Positions 1 to 6,403 of a DNA stretch of 6,403 nucleotides are shown here, one piece after another; within the stretch, counting starts at the first letter, position 1; each line of letters starts with the position of its first letter. Source of the stretch: CAZFER01 sp964517495 (GTDB taxonomy: Bacteria > Hinthialibacterota > Hinthialibacteria > Hinthialibacterales > Hinthialibacteraceae); the NCBI GenBank assembly GCA_964517495.1, contig CAZFER010000145.1, forward strand, positions 1 through 6,403, read 5' to 3'. Under the pieces are notes generated by a model. It had not been told where the DNA came from and searched no databases. It worked only from the letters and a program-made list of their open reading frames with translations. The position numbers were made by a program, and so were the translations under genes.

Positions 1-1
1 A

Positions 2-505
2 AGGAAGAGGAAAAAAGGAAATCGCTCGATTGGCGGACAACCGGGGCATCCAAAGAACGAACGTCCTCCTTTCGATAAAGAAGAGATCATGGCGGGGGAT
101 GAGTTTCAAACTGCACTTGAAAATGCGAAGACAATGATTCTTCAAGTTGCCTTACAAGAAGCACCAAGCCGCTTGGATAAAAATGGCAAAGAAGAGAAAA
201 AAGAAGCACAAAACATGATGAAACGATTTCGTCAAAATGGCGAATCCTATTTCACATTTATTACAACGCCCGGAATGGATCCAACCAACAATGTAGCCGA
301 GCAAGCCATACGTTTTATCGTGATTGATCGTCACATCACGCAAGGGACCCGAAGTCTGCAAGGGCGCAATACCTGCGAAAGGATTTGGACGGTCATCGCG
401 ACTTGCGCACTTCAAGGACGGTCAGCCTATCAATTTATTTTGGAAGCGGTGCGATCCTATTTTCATGAACAACCCGCACCATCGTTATTACCAGGTTCAT
501 CCTAA
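2..505 (+). pseudogene. IS66 transposase (TnpC) remnant with apparent in-frame internal deletion, 5' end beyond window
   Basis: The frame is open from the window edge to the TAA at 503-505. The first internal ATG (89) is not a true start, because IS66 sequence continues upstream of it. Codons before 89 encode a basic stretch, then GGQPGHPKNERPPF, the conserved linker of IS66 transposases near the N-terminal zinc-binding region. Downstream, residues from ATG 89 match the C-terminal part of the DDE domain: FITTPGMDPTNNVAEQAIRF with the likely third catalytic acid in the AEQA segment, then ITQGTRS, ERIWTVIATCALQGRS and a PAPSLLP tail. Full-length relatives have a Cys-rich zinc region and two catalytic Asp residues between these blocks. 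Here they are separated by only about a dozen residues (FDKEEI joined to MAGDEF). Roughly 200-250 residues therefore seem to be missing without loss of frame. The product should be catalytically dead. It could still be expressed or bind DNA, or simply be a relic. Confidence 0.8.
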
Positions 506-627
506 CCTACAATTTTGTTATCAACTACCATAATTCGTATTCACATCTCCAACATACAATCAATTACGCAAATCCGTTTATGTTCGAGCTATTATTCTTT
601 TCAATTTTGTGATAAAATATACCCTAT
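506..627. other. noncoding 3' end of the IS66 element
   Basis: This is AT-rich sequence between the transposase stop and the terminal repeat. I see no credible gene, tRNA or GC-rich hairpin plus T-run terminator in it. Its only notable feature is a possible outward-facing promoter near 610-618. Confidence 0.5.
610..618 (+). promoter_or_regulatory. candidate extended -10 promoter inside the IS end, reading into the operon
   Basis: TGA-TAAAAT at 610-618 fits the extended -10 pattern TGn-TATAAT, with 5 of 6 bases in the hexamer. The sequence at -35 spacing (TATTAT, 590-595) is poor, so recognition would depend on the extended -10. Transcription would start near 625, giving a leader of about 54 nt that contains the palindromic IS terminus. 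It is the best candidate I can find upstream of the operon, but AT-rich DNA yields such matches easily. Confidence 0.3.
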
Positions 628-646
628 GTAAGCCGTGAACGGTTAC
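628..646. repeat. putative right terminal inverted repeat of the IS66 element
   Basis: The sequence is GTAAGCCGTGAACGGTTAC. It starts with GTAA and ends with TTAC, and is an imperfect palindrome in itself (GTAA-g-CCGT / ACGG-TTAC). Its reverse complement begins GTAACCGTTCAC, which matches 11 of 12 bases at 6348-6359. The position, about 120 bp after the transposase stop, is reasonable for an IS66 right end. The exact outer boundary is inferred. Confidence 0.55.
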
Positions 647-666
647 AAAATATCAAATTTCTTTTT

Positions 667-673
667 GGGGTGG
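667..673 (+). promoter_or_regulatory. ribosome binding site that decides the kinase start
   Basis: GGGGTGG lies 5 nt before the ATG at 679. The in-frame GTG at 670 falls inside this motif and has only CTTTTT-like sequence upstream, so it has no usable Shine-Dalgarno of its own. Starting at 679 also places the Arg-Arg pair right at the N terminus of the signal peptide. Confidence 0.65.
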
Positions 674-678
674 CTATA

Positions 679-3600
679 ATGGTTCGACGAATTTCTATTA
701 GGGTAATTCTGTTTCTTTATTGTTTACTACTATCGTCCATAAGTTTCGGTTCAACATTACCTAAGAATTACGGTATTTTCGACGCCACCGCCGATTGGGG
801 ATCGACGGAAAGTCCTCCGCAACGAGGGGATTTCAAAATCCCCGGACATGTTGAAGTAAGCAAGTCGGAGGATGGTCTCGCCTATGATCTTTATGGTAAT
901 GGTAACGATATCTGGGATTTAAATGATGAAGGCTATTTTCTTTATACCGAGAAAAGCGGTTCATGGAGTTTAAGCGCCCGTTTGGAATGGATAAATCGTG
1001 GCAAAAATATGCATGATGATCCATGGGGAAAAATAGGCCCCATGATTCGGGAAAAAGTCCAAGCGTCTAATTCAAAGTTTTTTTATTCAATATTACAATC
1101 GGGAATAGAACGCCCTTATGGAAGAATGATTAATACCGCATTCCGGGCCAAACATGGGCTAGATTGCAAAAGCACAAGTCAAACGGTTCCGAGTTTTAAT
1201 TTGACGCTTAAAGAACCCGGTTCAATCTATTTGCGTGTAACAAGGCTTTCTCAATATGATATCGTTTATTCCGAATGGTCTAAGGATGGGATACATTGGA
1301 ATCTTCATTATGTTGATCAATTAGAAATGGATGAAACCGTTGCTTTTGGATTGGCCATCACCAATCATGCCGATAATGATCTTCTCGCCCATGCTCGTTG
1401 TTCTGATGTTAAACTTGAGCCTCCTAAAGATATCCCTATATTGGTTATGCGGCATTTGCCAAAACAAGGTTTTCAATTTGGTAAACCAACTAATGTTACG
1501 TTAAATGTCTTAAATCCAAATGATACAGCTAAAAATGTCTATATTGCAGAAACGATACCATCAGAATGTGCGGCAAGTTTTCCTAGTCATAATGGAACAA
1601 TCCATAATGCGAGTATTTCCTGGACTATTAATGCAAAACCTGGCCTAACCAATTTGACCTATCAACTAACCACCAGAGATCCAGAAAATATACGTTTATC
1701 CTTCAATGAAAAAACCGAACCAATTTTGATATTCGGTGATTCTAACGCTGGGCTTGTTGTAAAAAATAAGATTGGGAAACCATCTTATATTTGGCGTTAC
1801 TGGGATGAACTAGACGGTTTTGATGGAGTCTCTAGGCGAAAACTTTTTATTGCCGCCAATGGTTCGGTCATTACAAATAAACGGAATGGTGAATTTGCAC
1901 GTCTTGATGGTTATTCAATCCAAACCATTCCAGGAAACAAGGATCTTATACCCGTGGAACTACAATGGGGGCAATTTCTCCCCGTTGAGAGCGCGAACGG
2001 AGAGATTTGGTCCACCTCTTATGAACAGGTGGATGATCAAATTATTACACATTCATTATTACGCTATGAAAATGGAAAATGGATAAGTTATTCTTCCAAA
2101 GATATTTTTCCTACACCAAAAAGCGTAACTTTAATCCCTAGTGTAACCGGCCATGTGTACCTTCGCTTTCCCGAGGAAATTTACGAATTCAATGCGGAAT
2201 CCCAAACATTTAATTGGATTAGAAAAACATCGAAGAAAAATTTGAATTACATTTTAACCACAATTAATTCTCAATCCAGCGATGGTTCCTTTTGGACCTT
2301 ATGCGAGGATCATCTACTTCGTATAAGAACACCTACACCTTGGAATAATTTGCAAAAGACGGAATGGATCGAATATCCCTATGATCCCAATATTCCCGTG
2401 GGAAATCCCTGGCTTCCAAGAAATAATGAGATTAGAGGGATTAGCGTTTCAGATAGCCTTACCGTGAAAAGAATTTACTTTGATGGCAAAAAATGGGAAA
2501 TTAAAGGAGATTTATCTGCGGGTGATTTTTTCTTTCATGACAAACATGGAGTTATTTGGTCATGTAATCTTTATAATCGTAATTTAAAAAAAATTGATCA
2601 CAATAATACAACAATCATTCGGAATGATTTTTTATCCGGTGTTTCGACAGATATCGCCGTAGATGTGAATTCAGGTTTTTGGGTGGCCACGCAACGGGCT
2701 TTAATAAAAAATACTCAGCCTTTATGGAATACTCCTAAAAATATTTCTGGTTTTCAAAATCCCATTAAAAATATTTACGAAGATAAGCAAGGTCGTATAT
2801 GGTTTACTTCAAATGAACAACTAATCATTCGTGATACAGAAGATAATTGGACTATTTACACAAATCCATATACTGGATATCACGATGAAACTTGGTTTAC
2901 ATTACCAATGAATGGAAAAATATCCATTTCGAATTTTATAGTTAATTTTGATATTAGAAATCTCTATTTTGATCCAAATAACGAAACATTTTCCATTGAA
3001 AGGGATGAAAGGGGATTTCCATTTTATTGTTATGTTGATCATGTTCGAGAAATTCAATGGATGACTTTTTTGAGCTATGAAGAAGATCAATGGTACATCT
3101 ATCGACGTGATGCCAAAGAGGAAGAGAAACGATTCGAATTTGAATTGAAATCAAACAATAATTACCCATGCGTTTTGCTTGAAAATGACAAAAGTGAAGT
3201 TTGGCTTTCTTATAATGATGAAATTAGATATTACCAAGATGATGACTATACATCTTATGGTCCGAATGATGGATATACATTGTCAAATTGCAAAAACATG
3301 GTTGTACTAGACAACGGTATCAAGTGGTTTGGTACGGATAAAATACTCGCTTTTGATGGGCGAAAGTGGTCATTGGTTCGTGATGGTTTTGGCACAATTC
3401 ACCAAATGACAAAAAGTTCCGAGGGTGCTATCTGGATTGCATCCTCTAATGGATTATGGAAATACATTCCCGCCAATGAAACAATTGATCAAGATATATG
3501 GCTAAGATTCGGGACCGAGGAAGGACTTCCGGGAAATAGTGTTTATGCGGTCTATGAGGATCGTCAAAAGCAAATTTGGGCGGGAACCTCACTCGGTTTA

Positions 3601-4797
3601 GTTTGTTACAATCCCGAGGCCGATCGTGACTATCCCCAAACCATTATTAAAGATAATGAGTATGTTAATCGCATTGCCAAAGGAACACAAATGTTTGTTG
3701 GTTATACAGGGATGGACCGATGGAAATATACACAAAAAGAACTGATCACTTATTCCACCAAACTAAATAATAGCGAATGGTCCTCTTTTACATCAGCAAA
3801 CGTCTTTACCGCAAAAGAATTGGATGCGGGAAACTATACATTGAGCGTGCGGGCCATGGATAGCAATGGTAACATCGACCCGACGCCTGCGACTTTCAAT
3901 TTCTTGGTTATTCCTGATTGGTATGAACAACCTGCTTTTATCGCCATTATGATAGTAAGTACAATTATCATTTTGGTTCTGGGATATTTATCTTATAAGC
4001 ACTATCGCCAACTACGCCATGCGTTATTTGATATTCAACTAGTAAACAGCGATTTAAACCACGCCAATGCAAAACTCCAAGAAGCCAACGCGGAACTGCA
4101 GCAACTCGACCAAATGAAATCCGCCTTTGTCTCCCAAGCATCCCATGATTTGCGTACACCGCTTACGGCTATTAAAAGCAGTTTGGATAATGTTCTGCGT
4201 GGTGTAGGGGGTACACTTAGCGATAAACAGAGAAAAGTAATCAATCGTGCTTTGAAATCTGTTAACCGTTTAACGCATTTGATTAACGATGTCCTGGATA
4301 TCAACCGTATTGAATCGGGCCGTGAAGTGATTGAAAAGCAAGAGGTGCTTTTCAACGCGCTTATAAAAAATGTCGTTATGGAAAACCAACCCTCTGCGAA
4401 TCAGAAAGAGATTAAACTTACATCTACTGGGCTAGATGAATCATGTAAACTGAATATCGATCCTGGAAAGATCGAACGCGTGGTGGGTGAGCTTATCGGC
4501 AATGCAATTAAATATACGCCTGAAGGTGGAAATGTTGAGATAGCGTTATTTCATGATGATAAAAATGTCACGTTAACGGTTAAGGATTCTGGTATCGGAA
4601 TGAGCGAGGAAGAATGTAAAAAAATATGGGAGCGTTTCTATCGTACAAATGCTTCCAAACATGTCGCGAAAGGGACAGGCTTGGGATTATCCATCGCGAA
4701 AGAGTTGGTTGAGTTACATGAGGGCAGTTTACAAGTAAACAGCCACATAAGTAAAGGTACAACATTTACTTTGTCTTTACCAAAGGGGGAAAGTTAA
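679..4797 (+). CDS. membrane sensor histidine kinase: lectin-like and DUF11-like domains, beta-propeller, Y_Y_Y, HisKA, HATPase
   Basis: This 1372-aa protein should autophosphorylate on a cytoplasmic histidine in response to an extracytoplasmic signal. Residues 1-24 form a signal peptide (MVRR, then a hydrophobic core ending SISFG). Residues 35-247 resemble DUF1349/concanavalin-like sandwiches (YGNGNDIWDLNDEGYFLY, then SWSLSARLEW and KIGPMIRE). Residues 253-352 look like a DUF11-type sandwich. From about 385 to 985 come 10-12 recognisable propeller blades with a G.IW motif (for example QGRIWFTS, EGAIWIAS, QKQIWAGTS). A Y_Y_Y domain follows at about 994-1078 (LDAGNYTLSVRAMDSNGNIDPTP). A membrane helix spans 1085-1107, then a coiled coil. 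HisKA has the H box ASHDLRTPLTAI with His1156 and an HDxxT phosphatase-type motif. HATPase_c has the N box around Asn1275, DSGIGM at 1303 and GTGLGL at 1332-1337. The layout is that of hybrid two-component sensors of Bacteroidetes, but without a fused receiver or AraC domain. The ligand is unknown; a glycan is an inference. The next gene starts 2 nt after the stop. Confidence 0.92.
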   Translation: MVRRISIRVILFLYCLLLSSISFGSTLPKNYGIFDATADWGSTESPPQRGDFKIPGHVEVSKSEDGLAYDLYGNGNDIWDLNDEGYFLYTEKSGSWSLSARLEWINRGKNMHDDPWGKIGPMIREKVQASNSKFFYSILQSGIERPYGRMINTAFRAKHGLDCKSTSQTVPSFNLTLKEPGSIYLRVTRLSQYDIVYSEWSKDGIHWNLHYVDQLEMDETVAFGLAITNHADNDLLAHARCSDVKLEPPKDIPILVMRHLPKQGFQFGKPTNVTLNVLNPNDTAKNVYIAETIPSECAASFPSHNGTIHNASISWTINAKPGLTNLTYQLTTRDPENIRLSFNEKTEPILIFGDSNAGLVVKNKIGKPSYIWRYWDELDGFDGVSRRKLFIAANGSVITNKRNGEFARLDGYSIQTIPGNKDLIPVELQWGQFLPVESANGEIWSTSYEQVDDQIITHSLLRYENGKWISYSSKDIFPTPKSVTLIPSVTGHVYLRFPEEIYEFNAESQTFNWIRKTSKKNLNYILTTINSQSSDGSFWTLCEDHLLRIRTPTPWNNLQKTEWIEYPYDPNIPVGNPWLPRNNEIRGISVSDSLTVKRIYFDGKKWEIKGDLSAGDFFFHDKHGVIWSCNLYNRNLKKIDHNNTTIIRNDFLSGVSTDIAVDVNSGFWVATQRALIKNTQPLWNTPKNISGFQNPIKNIYEDKQGRIWFTSNEQLIIRDTEDNWTIYTNPYTGYHDETWFTLPMNGKISISNFIVNFDIRNLYFDPNNETFSIERDERGFPFYCYVDHVREIQWMTFLSYEEDQWYIYRRDAKEEEKRFEFELKSNNNYPCVLLENDKSEVWLSYNDEIRYYQDDDYTSYGPNDGYTLSNCKNMVVLDNGIKWFGTDKILAFDGRKWSLVRDGFGTIHQMTKSSEGAIWIASSNGLWKYIPANETIDQDIWLRFGTEEGLPGNSVYAVYEDRQKQIWAGTSLGLVCYNPEADRDYPQTIIKDNEYVNRIAKGTQMFVGYTGMDRWKYTQKELITYSTKLNNSEWSSFTSANVFTAKELDAGNYTLSVRAMDSNGNIDPTPATFNFLVIPDWYEQPAFIAIMIVSTIIILVLGYLSYKHYRQLRHALFDIQLVNSDLNHANAKLQEANAELQQLDQMKSAFVSQASHDLRTPLTAIKSSLDNVLRGVGGTLSDKQRKVINRALKSVNRLTHLINDVLDINRIESGREVIEKQEVLFNALIKNVVMENQPSANQKEIKLTSTGLDESCKLNIDPGKIERVVGELIGNAIKYTPEGGNVEIALFHDDKNVTLTVKDSGIGMSEEECKKIWERFYRTNASKHVAKGTGLGLSIAKELVELHEGSLQVNSHISKGTTFTLSLPKGES

Positions 4798-4799
4798 AC

Positions 4800-5171
4800 A
4801 TGACAGATCATAAAATCTTAGTTGTTGATGATGAAGAAGAACTTGCGGAGAATATGGCGGATCTTTTGGAACTGGAAGGTTATGATGTCGATGTATGTTT
4901 TTCCGGTGAAGAAGCATTAAAAACTATGAATGAACAATCTTATTCTTTAGTCCTCCTCGACATTCAAATGACGGGTATCGATGGACTGGAAGTACTTCGG
5001 ATGATTAAAGAGAAAAAGCCTAACCTACCTGTCTTCATGGTTAGTGCATCTTCGCAAAAAGGGACCAAAGAGAAGATTTCGGAATACGGTGGTGACGCCA
5101 TGATTTTGAAACCTTATGATCAGGATGAACTCCTCGCGCTAATAGCGAAATTCTTAAATAAGGAGTCTTAA
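4800..5171 (+). CDS. stand-alone CheY-like receiver protein
   Basis: This 123-aa cytoplasmic protein is a single receiver domain, complete in length and without an output domain. The acidic pocket is Asp10/Asp11 (VVDDEEE), the phosphoacceptor is Asp54 (LVLLDIQM), the switch residue is Ser82 (MVSAS) and the conserved lysine is Lys104 (LKPY). The usual proline after the phosphoacceptor loop (DxxMPG) is threonine here (MTG), and the switch aromatic is Tyr106. The ATG at 4800 follows the kinase stop by 2 nt and uses a purine-rich Shine-Dalgarno inside the kinase gene's 3' end (GGGGGA, 4785-4790), so the two are surely co-transcribed and probably translationally coupled. Phosphorylation by the upstream kinase is the natural inference. 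Possible roles are a phosphate sink, a relay intermediate, or a regulator acting by protein contact. It does not look like a truncated transcription factor, because its C-terminal helix finishes normally. Confidence 0.9.
   Translation: MTDHKILVVDDEEELAENMADLLELEGYDVDVCFSGEEALKTMNEQSYSLVLLDIQMTGIDGLEVLRMIKEKKPNLPVFMVSASSQKGTKEKISEYGGDAMILKPYDQDELLALIAKFLNKES
5160..5165 (+). promoter_or_regulatory. Shine-Dalgarno supporting a GTG start
   Basis: AAGGAG lies 8 nt before the GTG at 5174 and overlaps the last codons of the receiver gene. No ATG lies nearby in the same frame, and the receiver fold begins only about nine residues later. The GTG start is therefore well supported. Confidence 0.75.
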
Positions 5172-5173
5172 CC

Positions 5174-6319
5174 GTGACAGAAAATGAACAAAAAGATCTC
5201 TTATTAATCGTTGATGATGAAGAAGATATTCGGCTTAATTTATGCGATTATGTGGAAATGGAAGGTTATAGCTATGTAGAAGCTAACAATGGAATTAATG
5301 CATTAAAAATCTTAGAAAAAAATGAACCCACTATTATCATCACCGACCTTATGATGCCAGAGATGGGCGGTCTTGAATTACTCGAAGCATTATCAAAGCG
5401 AGACAATAAAATTCCTGTCGTTATAATGACCGCGTTTGGAACCATTGATTACGCCGTGAAGGCAATGAAATCCGGCGCACAGGATTTTATTACAAAGCCT
5501 ATCGATTATGATTTGATGCTCAATGTGATTCAACGGGTTATTCGAGCCTCAAAACTCGAACAAAAAGTTCTAGAACAACAGCGACAAATGGAGGCGGATT
5601 TAAAACTGGCTGGTGTGATTCAAAAAGCCTTGTTGCCAAAGCCGATTGATAATTCCAAGATAATTTTGGATTATCAATTTGAACCCATGATAGAAATTGG
5701 AGGCGATCAACTTAACGTTCATGTTTACGATGAGGATCATATCGCCATTACATTATTCGATGTGACAGGTCATGGGATTTCAGCGGCATTGGTGGCTAAC
5801 ATGGTTCATAATGAACTTATCAGAAGAATTCAAGAAGATCGGCCACCTCTTAATGTAGCTGAACATTTACACCGATTTGTATTAAAATCAATCGGCGATA
5901 CAGGGATGTTTTTGACATTGGTTATTTTGGATATTGATTTAATGACTAAAACATTGACCCTATGCAATGCGGGTCACCCGGATGTTCTCATTTGGAATCA
6001 AAAAAAACAAGCATTGAATTCCATCAAAGCCCATATTCCTCCTATTGGTTTTCCCTCACCTTTTGATTGTGATGTACCGGAAGCAAGATTATCCCTGAAT
6101 CCTGGAGATCGAATTATTCTCTATACCGATGGATTTACAGAAACAAAAGTGGATTCGCATGCCATTCTTGGTCAGGAAAAGTTTAAAGAGGTTGTAGAGC
6201 AATGTATACGATACCGTGTTGTAGATTTTATAAAGGAAATCTACCGAATGACCAATGAAATGAACATAGAAGATGAAGCCGATGACGACCGAACATTAGC
6301 TTTAATTGAAATTAAATAA
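5174..6319 (+). CDS. response regulator with PP2C/SpoIIE-type serine phosphatase output (RsbU-like)
   Basis: This 381-aa cytoplasmic protein would turn phosphorylation into dephosphorylation of a target Ser/Thr, usually a STAS anti-anti-sigma protein. Residues 8-125 form a canonical receiver: Asp14/Asp15, phosphoacceptor Asp58 (TDLMMPEMGG), Thr86 (MTAFGT) and Lys108 (TKP). A helical linker (about 126-150, KLEQKVLEQQRQMEADLKLA) leads into the phosphatase signature AGVIQKALLPK. PP2C metal-site motifs follow: IGGD (Asp178), DVTGHGISAAL (Asp196), MFLTLVILDID, CNAGHPDVLIW, GDRIILYTDGFTET (Asp319) and a terminal DDD-R (370-373). One deviation is GGDQLN where most relatives have GGDxxD, so Asn181 replaces an acid. 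The GTG start has a strong AAGGAG at 8 nt. The gene is last in the operon, 2 nt after the receiver gene. No substrate protein or anti-sigma factor is encoded nearby. Activity should be controlled by the upstream kinase. Confidence 0.92.
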   Translation: MTENEQKDLLLIVDDEEDIRLNLCDYVEMEGYSYVEANNGINALKILEKNEPTIIITDLMMPEMGGLELLEALSKRDNKIPVVIMTAFGTIDYAVKAMKSGAQDFITKPIDYDLMLNVIQRVIRASKLEQKVLEQQRQMEADLKLAGVIQKALLPKPIDNSKIILDYQFEPMIEIGGDQLNVHVYDEDHIAITLFDVTGHGISAALVANMVHNELIRRIQEDRPPLNVAEHLHRFVLKSIGDTGMFLTLVILDIDLMTKTLTLCNAGHPDVLIWNQKKQALNSIKAHIPPIGFPSPFDCDVPEARLSLNPGDRIILYTDGFTETKVDSHAILGQEKFKEVVEQCIRYRVVDFIKEIYRMTNEMNIEDEADDDRTLALIEIK

Positions 6320-6347
6320 AAGTACATTAAAATCACCATGTTAATTT
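6320..6347. other. short spacer between operon end and IS66-like terminus
   Basis: These 28 nt of AT-rich sequence contain no convincing terminator. The operon's native downstream region appears to be cut off by the IS-like sequence that follows. Confidence 0.4.
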
Positions 6348-6366
6348 GTAACAGTTCACCCTACTG
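6348..6366. repeat. putative terminal inverted repeat of a second IS66-like element
   Basis: The sequence is GTAACAGTTCACCCTACTG. Its first 12 bases match the reverse complement of the terminus at 628-646 at 11 positions. With a one-base gap the similarity extends a few bases further (CTTAC versus CTAC). The orientation fits either a left end in the same direction as the first element or a right end in reverse. No transposase sequence is visible in the remaining bases, so the identity rests only on the repeat. Confidence 0.45.
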
Positions 6367-6403
6367 AAGTGGAATTTTGAAATTTTTCTGTATTCTCCTC
6401 TTT
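6348..6403. mobile_element. possible start of a second IS66-like element, cut by the window edge
   Basis: This stretch starts with the terminal-repeat-like sequence at 6348 and continues as AT-rich noncoding DNA to the window end. An IS66 element normally has a short noncoding lead before tnpA, so the absence of a gene here is not evidence against it. Confidence 0.35.

Larger units (their letters stand above)
1..646 (+). mobile_element. IS66-family insertion sequence, right-hand part (left part outside window)
   Basis: This is the 3' portion of an IS66-family element: the transposase remnant (to 505), about 140 bp of noncoding DNA, and a terminus at 628-646. The family call rests on the transposase protein, which is unmistakable. 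The right boundary is inferred from the sequence ending GTGAACGGTTAC, which fits the GTAA.../...TTAC ends I associate with IS66 elements. It is supported by a similar inverted sequence at 6348. The 8-bp target duplication expected for IS66 cannot be tested because the left end is not in the window. The element is probably immobile by itself because its transposase lacks the catalytic centre. Confidence 0.75.

Noticed and set aside
670..672. In-frame GTG as the kinase start
   Set aside because: It sits inside the GGGGTGG ribosome-binding motif and lacks its own Shine-Dalgarno. The ATG at 679 has ideal spacing.
675..680. Perfect TATAAT hexamer at the kinase start
   Set aside because: It overlaps the ATG at 679 and has no -35 element upstream (ATCAAA at the right spacing). 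A transcript from it would begin inside the gene.
2750..3660. DNA-level tandem repeat underlying the propeller blades
   Set aside because: The blades repeat only as a loose protein motif (G.IW). The nucleotide sequence shows no direct repeats, so the blades are old and diverged.
4035..4355. 106-codon open frame on the - strand inside the kinase gene
   Set aside because: It lies antisense to the conserved HisKA coding region, its product resembles no family, and it has no independent start signals.
647..6347. Target-site duplication immediately inside the two IS66-like ends
   Set aside because: The 8 bases after 646 (AAAATATC) and before 6348 (GTTAATTT) do not match. The duplications of a composite unit would lie outside the outer ends, beyond this window.
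6339..6353. TGTTA...TAACA hairpin after the operon as a terminator
   Set aside because: The stem is only 5 AT-rich pairs with no following T-run, and one arm belongs to the putative IS terminus.

Overview
The window is AT-rich bacterial DNA. It holds the tail of an IS66-family insertion sequence and a complete, tightly packed three-gene signalling operon, all on the + strand. A second sequence resembling an IS66 terminus begins just after the operon and runs off the window edge. The organism cannot be fixed from this. A very large extracytoplasmic propeller-type sensor kinase, a concanavalin-like (DUF1349-type) N-terminal domain, a receiver-PP2C phosphatase and an IS66 transposase of the 'FITTPG..PTNN.AEQAIRF' type together suggest a genome of the Poribacteria/Planctomycetes/Latescibacteria sort. 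That is a low-confidence inference.

Layout. Bases 2-505 encode an IS66 transposase (TnpC) remnant, open at the left edge. It joins the N-terminal GGQPGH linker directly to the C-terminal part and appears to have lost the catalytic middle in frame. Bases 506-646 are the 3' noncoding end of that element, finishing in a GTGAACGGTTAC-type terminus at 628-646. Bases 647-678 are the short leader of the operon. Bases 679-4797 encode a 1372-aa membrane sensor histidine kinase. Bases 4800-5171 encode a 123-aa stand-alone receiver. Bases 5174-6319 encode a 381-aa response regulator with a PP2C/SpoIIE-type serine phosphatase output. Each intergenic gap inside the operon is 2 nt. After 28 nt, bases 6348-6359 match the inverted left-hand terminus at 11 of 12 positions, so the operon appears bracketed by IS66-like ends.

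How the genes probably work together (inference from families). The exported half of the kinase carries a lectin-like sandwich, a DUF11-like sandwich, a long beta-propeller region and a Y_Y_Y domain. It would sense an extracytoplasmic ligand, plausibly a glycan, and drive autophosphorylation at His1156. Phosphate could then pass to Asp54 of the small receiver and/or Asp58 of the receiver-phosphatase. The phosphatase would dephosphorylate a serine or threonine on a partner, typically a STAS anti-anti-sigma factor. No DNA-binding domain, STAS protein, anti-sigma or sigma factor is present in the window. The best promoter candidate for the operon lies inside the IS end, so expression may depend on the insertion.
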